Positions 35,573 to 41,803 of a DNA stretch of 51,959 bases are shown here, in pieces. Numbering within the stretch: the stretch's first letter is position 1; each line of letters begins with the position of its first letter. The translations under genes were made by a program, and so were the position numbers. The notes below the pieces were generated by a model, which saw nothing but the letters and a program-made list of their open reading frames with translations, had not been told where the DNA came from and made no database searches. This stretch comes from Desulfobulbaceae bacterium UBA5611 (lineage in GTDB: Bacteria; Desulfobacterota; Desulfobulbia; Desulfobulbales; Desulfocapsaceae), in the NCBI GenBank assembly GCA_002424635.1, contig DIKT01000062.1, forward strand, positions 38,278 through 90,236, read 5' to 3'.

Positions 35573-35655
35573 TAGGTTCGGCAACCCGGCCGTCATCCTG
35601 AAGGAAGACCCGTCGGCTTTGCGGCCCCGTCTCGCGGCGGGTGTGCCTGTTCGTT
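35573..35655 (-). promoter_or_regulatory. cyclic di-GMP-I (GEMM) riboswitch, copy A
   Basis: Read on the minus strand: ACGAACAGGCACACC, a short stem closed by the GNRA loop GCGA, GCCGCAAAGCCGACGGGTC, then GGATGACGGCCGGGTTGCCG. These are the GEMM-I landmarks: the GNRA loop, CGCAAAGCC and the 3' GCCGGGTTGCCG. Aligned from memory to Vc2, the base at position 20 is G, as in c-di-GMP rather than cGAMP binders. It begins at the pilZ stop and ends about 50 bp before the secreted protein start. A weak hairpin (AACCTAA/TTGGGTT) follows and may be the switch. Confidence 0.88.
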
Positions 35656-36019
35656 AAATAACCTCTACCTCCAGATCCTTACCGCTCTGCTGCTTACTAT
35701 TATGCCTCTCCGCGGCGCCATCTTCCGACTCCACTTTGCCCAAGGTGTAACAACTGATGGCCGCCGCCACCCCGATCATCTCTTCTTTTTCCTCGATCCG
35801 GACGATCTTGCCCTGGCATTTGAGCAGAATCGGCATCTTGGTATAGAGATGGTCCATCATGATGGTAAACTCTATCGCCTGCCCCAGAGAGAAAGCTTTA
35901 TCCGTTTCGAAAAAAATCCCCGAGCTGCTGAAATCTCGGGTTATCCCTTGACCTCCTTCCAGTTCGACCGGCAAGGCGACCGGCTGGCGAGTCGCCCCTC
36001 TTTTTTCCTCTTCGTGCAT
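35654..36019 (-). CDS. PilZ domain protein, copy A
   Basis: A 121-residue single-domain PilZ protein, a cytoplasmic receptor for cyclic di-GMP. The ligand-binding motifs are both present: RGATR (RxxxR, residues 7-11) and DFSSSG (DxSxxG, about 29-34). The beta barrel runs to about residue 92. The tail to 121 is polar and ends DLEVEVI. The Shine-Dalgarno sequence is GGGAG before ATG 36019. Its stop codon touches the GEMM aptamer that precedes the secreted protein gene, and all three read the same way, so pilZ, riboswitch and effector may be one transcript. A conserved CTAAAGTTATAGAAAA lies about 90 bp upstream in both copies. Confidence 0.9.
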   Translation of the reverse strand: MHEEEKRGATRQPVALPVELEGGQGITRDFSSSGIFFETDKAFSLGQAIEFTIMMDHLYTKMPILLKCQGKIVRIEEKEEMIGVAAAISCYTLGKVESEDGAAERHNSKQQSGKDLEVEVI

Positions 36020-36141
36020 AAAAGCTCCCCTGGAGAACGGTTTTCAGTTGACCTCATAATAACCCACTCCTGGAGGGAAGCCATCGGCTCATGGATATAT
36101 TTTTCTATAACTTTAGATACAGCAGGGGGAGAAGTAAGGGA

Positions 36142-36345
36142 ACGGCTGCGGCCTGGACGCCAAACTGCGATTCAATCTGTCCGGATCCTTTCACGACCAA
36201 GGATATGGGCAAGGATACCGGCCTCGGACCGGCCACCGTCATCGCCCAACTCGGGATGCTGACCCAGGCATGAATTTTATGCAGAAACCGTTTGCACTGA
36301 AGATGTGGGCGACAAAGTTGCGCCAGGCGCTAAGGTGGCTAGGTT
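36142..36345 (+). pseudogene. remnant of the hybrid kinase 3' end
   Basis: ACGGCTGCGGCCTGGACGCC and following match the kinase at 33915 onward, up to GGCCACCGTC. The sequence then jumps to ATCGCCCAAC, which matches the kinase at 34429 onward, and runs through GCATGAATTTTAT and GCAGAAACCGTTTGCA. About 410 bp are missing, joined at a shared CGTC. The frame is broken. No upstream part of the kinase is present. Confidence 0.85.
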
Positions 36346-36563
36346 GGTGATGTGATAATGTACCAAGGTGATGAGGGACAACCGATTATTCTTTTTGCTA
36401 AAGGCGCCGTCATCGTTTTCTGGATGATATCACTGCGATATCTCTAGGCTATCAACTGGAGAGGTCAAAGGCTGTTGAGCTTGGCAGAAACTGACAATTG
36501 TTGACAGAGTATGCAAACACTACGGTATCGATACGGATGCATTCGCCAAAGGGCGCCAACAAC

Positions 36564-36596
36564 AAGGCCCAGACTGAAAACCAGCCTGGGCCTTTT
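36564..36596 (+). terminator. terminator hairpin, repeat copy 2
   Basis: AAGGCCCAG/CTGGGCCTT stem followed by TTTT, duplicated from 34738-34770. It now stands behind a kinase remnant only. Confidence 0.7.
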
Positions 36597-36663
36597 ACTG
36601 TGGAAATAAGGGTGGAAATTCGGGTGTCTGGTTGACCCTAATTTCTCTTCTGCAGAAAAAAAC

Positions 36664-37344
36664 CTAATCAATAAGAAAACCGAAATGGTCAATCGGGCAA
36701 CTATCCGGAGTGCGGACGCCATCAACGAAAGTCACATAGGGATGAGCTGCGCTTAGCAGGTCACCCACATTGTTGAACGCGGCCCCGCCATAGGTCTGTG
36801 GGGATTGCAGCACCTCGTACAATGTCGGGTTACCGGCCAGAGGGGTGGTGAAAGAATCATTGTAATAAGATATTACCTTGCTGAAGCCGGCGTCTGCCCA
36901 CGCCTTATCCTCGGCATTGCGCCAGTAGCCGGGAGAACACCACTGGGAGATCACCCCCACTTCGCAGTGCGACACCGTCAGCACACTCTTGGCGGTGCCG
37001 TTGTCGGCCTCAGCATACTCCAGCAAGGCATAGGGGGCTGTGTTGACGGAGAACTGCACCACTTGATTATTAACCTTGCTGGGTGTGCTGGCTATATCAC
37101 CGGTAGGCTCATCGAAGTCCGCCCTCAGTTGATGATACAATGCACTTTTATTCGCCGAGTTAAGAACGAACAACCAGTTTTGCCCGGTGACGGTCGGGTC
37201 AACGATGAGCTTGTTGCAGACGCCGGTGAAGTCTGTCCCATTCCCTTGCCAGACAATAGTTTCAGCCAAGACAGGCTGTGCCACCAGTGCAGAGGCCGCG
37301 AAACCAAAAGCTGCCAATCCGAGAACCAACATTTTCTTTTTCAT
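36664..37344 (-). CDS. secreted protein with CSPGYWRN motif, copy B
   Basis: A 226-residue paralogue of the protein at 34839-35522. It has the same signal peptide start (MKKKMLVLGLAAFGF), the same CSPGYWRN and the same four Cys, and ends TPDSCPIDHFGFLID. The most divergent stretches are residues 45-90 and 155-185, while the signal peptide, the SVLTVSHCEVGV block and the C terminus are nearly unchanged. That pattern suggests both copies are still under selection. The Shine-Dalgarno sequence AGGGAG is kept. It is preceded by its own GEMM riboswitch. Confidence 0.85.
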   Translation of the reverse strand: MKKKMLVLGLAAFGFAASALVAQPVLAETIVWQGNGTDFTGVCNKLIVDPTVTGQNWLFVLNSANKSALYHQLRADFDEPTGDIASTPSKVNNQVVQFSVNTAPYALLEYAEADNGTAKSVLTVSHCEVGVISQWCSPGYWRNAEDKAWADAGFSKVISYYNDSFTTPLAGNPTLYEVLQSPQTYGGAAFNNVGDLLSAAHPYVTFVDGVRTPDSCPIDHFGFLID

Positions 37345-37394
37345 TTTCTACTCCCTTCAGTGAAATCTTACAGTGTCAAACCCAACACCATTAT

Positions 37395-37477
37395 TGGGTT
37401 CGGCAACCCGGCCGTCATCCTGAGGGGAGACCCGTCGGCTTTGCGGCTCCGCCTCGCAGCGGGTGTGCCCATTCGTT
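37395..37477 (-). promoter_or_regulatory. cyclic di-GMP-I (GEMM) riboswitch, copy B
   Basis: Minus strand: ACGAATGGGCACACC, a stem with loop GCGA, GCCGCAAAGCCGACGGGTC, then GGATGACGGCCGGGTTGCCG. All conserved landmarks of copy A are identical; changes fall in stems or linkers. The base aligned to position 20 is again G. A downstream AACCCAA/TTGGGTT hairpin (7 bp) is perfect here, better than in copy A. Confidence 0.88.
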
Positions 37478-37532
37478 AAATCACCTCTACCTCCAAATTC
37501 TTACCGCTCTGCTGCTTACCCTTATTGCCTCC

Positions 37533-37841
37533 CTACGCCACCCTTCCCTGATCCACTTTTCTCAAGGTGTAACAACTGATCGCCGCCGCCACGCCGATCA
37601 TCTCTCCTTTTTCCTCGATCCGGACGATCTGGCCCTGGCATTTGAGGTGGATCGGCATTCTGGTATCGAGATGGTCTATCACGATGGTAAACTCTATCGC
37701 CTGCCCCAGAGAGAAAGCTTTCTCCGTTTCATAAAAAATCCCCGAGCTGCTGAAATCTCGGGTTATCCCGTGCCCTCCTTCCAATTCGACCGGCAAGGCG
37801 ACCGGTTGGCGAGCCGCCCCTCTTCTTTCCGCTTCGTTCAT
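37533..37841 (-). CDS. PilZ domain protein, copy B (shortened C terminus)
   Basis: A 102-residue paralogue of the PilZ protein at 35654-36019. RGAAR and DFSSSG are kept, so cyclic di-GMP binding is expected. After LRKV the frame ends early (DQGRVA, stop). The DNA matching the last part of copy A continues beyond the stop, so a small indel or substitution trimmed about 20 residues of the polar tail. The beta barrel itself is complete. It has the same GGGAG ribosome site. Confidence 0.88.
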   Translation of the reverse strand: MNEAERRGAARQPVALPVELEGGHGITRDFSSSGIFYETEKAFSLGQAIEFTIVIDHLDTRMPIHLKCQGQIVRIEEKGEMIGVAAAISCYTLRKVDQGRVA

Positions 37842-38423
37842 AAAAGCTCCCTGGAGAACAGTTTTCAGTTGATCTTATGCTCTGATTGTATTCCCGCCCC
37901 TGGGGGAAAACCATGGGCTCACGGGTATAATTTTCTATAACTTTAGGTATAGCGGGGAGGGGACGTAAAGGGATGGCTACGGCCTGGACGCCAAATGCTG
38001 CCCAATCTGTTTGAGCCTTTTTTTTCAACCAAGGAAAGGGGCAAGGTTGCAATGCTTATGACTCGATCGACGAAGCCCGCCAGCGACCCTGGCCATATCT
38101 AGATTAAAAAAAACGATCCAGTCCACATTCAAGGGTAGAGTAAAAACAACTGATGGAACTAAAACTAATGCATGCCGGTGATTTAAAAAAACTTATAAAA
38201 ATAAAGATAAAAATGCCGTTAAAACGAGAGATATTTATCAAAGATGGAGCCACCCTTGAGAACATACAACCTGCTACCTACTATATCTTAAGATATAGAA
38301 AAATATATCCATAACACTATATTTTAATCATAAGTTTATGGATACAGTTAAAAATCAAGAGGATGAAGATGCAAGCGACAAAGGTATGCTCCGACAACAA
38401 ATCATCAACGGGAGGAATGACAA
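37842..38423. other. region between PilZ B and the next secreted protein
   Basis: 582 bp: the upstream DNA of PilZ B, a kinase remnant (37973-38048), then about 370 bp of AT-rich DNA with no recognised gene or RNA. The AT-rich part presumably holds the promoter of the gene at 38424. Confidence 0.5.
37973..38048 (+). pseudogene. second remnant of the hybrid kinase
   Basis: GGCTACGGCCTGGACGCCAA followed by TGCTGCCCAATCTGTTTGAG matches the kinase at 33917-33990. It breaks off near GGGGCAAGG. It marks the right border of repeat copy 2 and the start of a lost third copy. Confidence 0.8.
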
Positions 38424-39098
38424 ATGAAAAAAATTATTTTCGCAGCAGTGGCAATGGCGGGGTGTCTGGCAATGGGAGCAACGATGGCAGCAGCAGACGT
38501 AACCGGCGATTTTAAGGTTACCGGATACGGCTATGCAAACGATGTCGCGACGATTGCCGGCACTGTCAACCATGGAGCCATCCAAAGCAAGAAAGCGGTT
38601 GTGGTTGATGTGACCTACGACTATTCATTTGTAGCCGTAAAAACTATCGCCGGCGAAACCACAACTGTCGATGTGTTTGTTCCTGGCAAATGCGTGACAG
38701 GTGTACCTAATACAAGTGGCTGTTATAACAGTGATGGTTCCCCAAAAGGCATAGATCGTGACATCTGGACGGGAACCTATGAAACCTCAACAATTACTAC
38801 CGAACCGCAAACCGTAACCACTCAGTTTAATGGTGCACAAGGGATGATCGCCATCACCGAGCCGACCATAGAGAAAGGCCGTCTTAACCCCAAGGGAAAA
38901 ATTACCGGCTACAACTGGCAAGACATCGTGTCGATAGTTCCCAATGCCGACCTGGTTGAACCTGCTCTCGTTCCCGATGGCTACGATGTTACAGATGTGA
39001 CAGTTAACAGCATCTCCTACACGGCATACCTCAAAGATGCTACCGGCAGCCAGATTGCCGACACCGTGATGAACGGTACTATTTACCCGGCCCCCTAA
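38424..39098 (+). CDS. secreted protein of unknown function
   Basis: A 224-residue exported protein. A signal peptide (MKKIIFAAVAMAGCLAMG to about residue 24, AAA-D) precedes a beta-rich, Thr/Val-rich mature part with one possible disulfide (CVTGVPNTSGC). It has no transmembrane helix after the signal and no lipobox. I recognise no family. GGAGG lies eight bases before ATG 38424. It lies between the duplicated GEMM/PilZ island and a two-component system whose genes face it, with a shared terminator between them. It may belong to the same surface programme, but no riboswitch precedes it. Confidence 0.8.
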   Translation: MKKIIFAAVAMAGCLAMGATMAAADVTGDFKVTGYGYANDVATIAGTVNHGAIQSKKAVVVDVTYDYSFVAVKTIAGETTTVDVFVPGKCVTGVPNTSGCYNSDGSPKGIDRDIWTGTYETSTITTEPQTVTTQFNGAQGMIAITEPTIEKGRLNPKGKITGYNWQDIVSIVPNADLVEPALVPDGYDVTDVTVNSISYTAYLKDATGSQIADTVMNGTIYPAP

Positions 39099-39125
39099 AG
39101 CTGAACACATGACTGTATAACATTG

Positions 39126-39160
39126 AGCCGGAGGCAAATATTCGCCTCCGGCTTCTCTTA
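39126..39160. terminator. bidirectional terminator
   Basis: A 10-bp perfect stem, AGCCGGAGGC (39126-39135) with GCCTCCGGCT (39144-39153), followed by TTCTCTT on the plus strand. It lies between convergent genes. Confidence 0.75.
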
Positions 39161-39170
39161 TGGAAAGACC

Positions 39171-39809
39171 TCACACCAATCCCTTCTCTTGGGCATAGCG
39201 CAACAGCGCCATCCGATTATCAATCTTCAATTTTTCATAGATATTATGGAGGTGAGCCTTCACTGTCCCTTCACTGATGAACAGACGCTCGGCAATTACC
39301 TTATTGCGCAGGCCGTCGGCTACCAAGCGGACAAGCACGATTTCCCGGGAGGTGAGGACGTCGATGACTTCCCGCATCCCTTCTTCCCGCAACAGCATCT
39401 TTTTCAGCATCTGGCTGGTAGATTGGCGCTCCAGCCACTGTTCACCGGCGTCTACCTTGCGGATGCACTGGACAAGGAGCTGCGGGGCCATTTCCTTTAA
39501 GACGATGCCATTGACTCCCAGATGAACCGCCTCGGCCATTTCCTCCTCTTTAAGTGCTGCTGTTAAAATCACCAACTTGGTCGGCAGATTATCCTCTCGA
39601 ATTTTTCGGCAGACTTCCAGACCGCTCATTCCGGGCATGCACACATCAAGGATCACCACGTCCGGTTGGTGACTGCGCACCACCTCTAACGCATCGATGC
39701 CATTGGTACAGCTGGCCAGAACTTTGAAGTCATCTTCCAGCACAAGGAGGCTGGTAAGACCACTAAGGATGAGTGGATGATCATCAGCCAAGACAAGAGT
39801 AATAGTCAT
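39171..39809 (-). CDS. NarL/FixJ-family response regulator
   Basis: A 212-residue DNA-binding response regulator. The receiver domain (1-120) has the acidic pair DD at 9-10, phospho-acceptor Asp55 (VVILDVCMPGMSG) and the Lys of VLKEM. A LuxR-type HTH (about 148-210) has LTSREIVLVRLVADGLRNKVIAERLFISEGTVKAHLHNIYEKL in pattern. Start ATG 39809 comes two bases after the kinase stop, with AAGGAG at the end of the kinase gene, so the two are translated together. Targets are unknown; the facing secreted protein gene is a candidate. Confidence 0.94.
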   Translation of the reverse strand: MTITLVLADDHPLILSGLTSLLVLEDDFKVLASCTNGIDALEVVRSHQPDVVILDVCMPGMSGLEVCRKIREDNLPTKLVILTAALKEEEMAEAVHLGVNGIVLKEMAPQLLVQCIRKVDAGEQWLERQSTSQMLKKMLLREEGMREVIDVLTSREIVLVRLVADGLRNKVIAERLFISEGTVKAHLHNIYEKLKIDNRMALLRYAQEKGLV

Positions 39810-39810
39810 T

Positions 39811-41562
39811 TCAAGCTCCTTGGTCTGTTAGCGGCAGGGTGATAGCCAGATGGGCGCCGTTTTCTGTTGAATTAATGGACAACGTCCCTTGCAAGGCAAA
39901 TATCCGCTCTTTTAATGTCATAGGGCCTAGTTTTATTGCCAATAAGGTATCAAGTTCATAGCGGCCGCAAAAAGAGAAGCCATGTCCATCATCAGTGACT
40001 GTAATACTAACCCGGTCAGGATCGAAAAAGAGCTCCGCATGTACACAAGAGGCGTCGGCATGGCGGACAGCGTTGGTAAGTGATTCATTGACAACAAAAT
40101 AAATTTCACGTGCCATGCTCCTGGTAATCAACGGTACCGGGGAATTGATAGTTATCTCGACCGCTAGATCCCATTGAAGCCTGATCTGTTCGGTCAGTTT
40201 CTCCAGACGGTCGGCAAGACCAAACTCCTCAGCCTGCTGCCGATCAGAGAGATAAGGCCTCAGTTCGGTGATATGAAGTCTCAGTTCCCGTTGCTCGGTA
40301 GCAAGTAATTGTTGGATTTCATGGAGACACTGCCGCGCCGTCTGCGGCTCAGTTTCTAGGAGTTGCCTGGCTGTTTCCAGTTGCAGGGCCACTCCGGTCA
40401 ACGATTGGAGCAGACCATCATGCAGATCGCGAGCCAGCCGAATCTGGGCATTCGAGGCCGCCGTCTGCTGCAGCTGTTTCACCAGAAAACAGTTGTCAAA
40501 GCGGGCTGTCACTTCATGAGCGACAATCCCACAGAGCGTCAGGTCGTCTCCGGTCATCGTTTTTTTGTCGAGCATCATCATGTACCCTGAATTTTTTTCA
40601 CCCTTCAGCCTGGTGACAAGGACGGTGTTGATGGCAAAGCGTTCCTGCAGCCTTTTGTGCAGAGGAGAATCCTGCGGTCTCTGCAAACAGACAGGAGAAT
40701 TATGCACGACTTGAGATTGAGGGTTAGCCAGATTCCTGCAGAAAAAATTCGTATCAGCCAGTTGTTTGGCAACAAGAGTTCCGTATGCATCAGGATGTTC
40801 CCGGCTATACTGACACCCTTGCTTAGTCCAGAGAGCAAGATGGAGCCAAGGCTCCTCCTCTGCCTCCCAGGCAAGGAGAATACGGGGAGCCCCGAGGATT
40901 GTCGCGGCATAGCCCAGCATTTCTTCTGTTATAGTTTGCAGCTCGTCGGATACAGTATGTGGCCATTCAGCCAGCATGGTATGGACATTGTTTATTGATT
41001 GCTCATAGGCGCCCAGGAAACCTAGCAAGGTTGCAATTACTGCCAGATGGGCAATACGGATAATGAAGCGGTTTAATTCAAAACTATGATCATGGAGGAT
41101 ATTGTATGGATACAATGACAGGGCAATGACCACGAACAGGGCAGCCACCGCGCTCCACAGCGTCCCACGCCATTGCCAGCGTAATGTCGCACAAACAAGA
41201 AAAAAAATGAAGAATACAAAAAATGGACTGTTTGGCCCTTTAGTTAAAAACATAAGGAACGTGAAAAACAGCAAGTCGACACTATGAGTAATAATCAGCA
41301 GATGGTCCCGGATGTTATCTTTTTGCCACGTAAATGCACTAAACAATAAAAAGGAGTAGACTAGATAATATACCAACAGATCGTAGGTAAGAGTAGCATA
41401 CCGGAAAGGCTCGGAGGGGTCCATCCAGACTGCTATCAGAAAAAAAGCCGCCAGTACCAAACGCCCTGTAGCGATAAGGTGCTCAACCTGAAATTGCGGA
41501 AAATAATGTTTTCCTATACTCAATGCTGTCTCCGTAGGTCTTCCATATCGAGTAGTTGCCAT
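39811..41562 (-). CDS. NarL-partner sensor histidine kinase (six TM helices, GAF-like, HisKA_3)
   Basis: A 583-residue membrane sensor kinase. Six predicted transmembrane helices occupy about residues 28-185. A GAF-like cytoplasmic domain follows (about 205-360), with several Cys (250, 275, 292). HisKA_3 carries His381 in RLARDLHDGLLQSLTG, and the HATPase has NESLTNAVRHA and TDDGHGF. This is the partner type of NarL/FixJ regulators, and the regulator is the next gene. ATG 41562 lacks a clear Shine-Dalgarno sequence. The signal is unknown: the membrane part resembles neither a CHASE nor a PAS domain. Confidence 0.92.
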   Translation of the reverse strand: MATTRYGRPTETALSIGKHYFPQFQVEHLIATGRLVLAAFFLIAVWMDPSEPFRYATLTYDLLVYYLVYSFLLFSAFTWQKDNIRDHLLIITHSVDLLFFTFLMFLTKGPNSPFFVFFIFFLVCATLRWQWRGTLWSAVAALFVVIALSLYPYNILHDHSFELNRFIIRIAHLAVIATLLGFLGAYEQSINNVHTMLAEWPHTVSDELQTITEEMLGYAATILGAPRILLAWEAEEEPWLHLALWTKQGCQYSREHPDAYGTLVAKQLADTNFFCRNLANPQSQVVHNSPVCLQRPQDSPLHKRLQERFAINTVLVTRLKGEKNSGYMMMLDKKTMTGDDLTLCGIVAHEVTARFDNCFLVKQLQQTAASNAQIRLARDLHDGLLQSLTGVALQLETARQLLETEPQTARQCLHEIQQLLATEQRELRLHITELRPYLSDRQQAEEFGLADRLEKLTEQIRLQWDLAVEITINSPVPLITRSMAREIYFVVNESLTNAVRHADASCVHAELFFDPDRVSITVTDDGHGFSFCGRYELDTLLAIKLGPMTLKERIFALQGTLSINSTENGAHLAITLPLTDQGA

Positions 41563-41803
41563 GCTAGAGTGTGACTCTCAATCTTTCGCACAAAGATCCA
41601 CCCATTACAAGTGAAAAGAAAGAGTTACGCAATATAGTCACAATGATGATCAGATAAGTTTGGACATGGAATTATTTTGGAAGGTGCGTTTCTCTACAGC
41701 AAGCCAGACAGTATCAGGATCAAAGCCAAAGTGTCAGGAAAAAAACATTTTGAAAGTGGTCAATCTTTTATGAGTAACACAAGAACCTGATCGGAGATGG
41801 AGA

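Larger units (their letters stand above)
33914..36140. repeat. tandem repeat unit, copy 1
   Basis: From the ATPase region of the hybrid kinase to just past the first PilZ gene. The same succession (kinase tail, terminator, CSPGYWRN gene, GEMM riboswitch, PilZ gene and its upstream DNA) recurs in 36141-37971 with high nucleotide similarity. Copy 1 is about 400 bp longer, which matches the deletion inside the kinase tail of copy 2. Confidence 0.88.
36141..37971. repeat. tandem repeat unit, copy 2
   Basis: The second copy of the unit: degenerate kinase tail, terminator, secreted protein B, GEMM riboswitch B, PilZ B. It joins copy 1 directly and is followed by the first bases of a third kinase tail. 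Confidence 0.88.
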
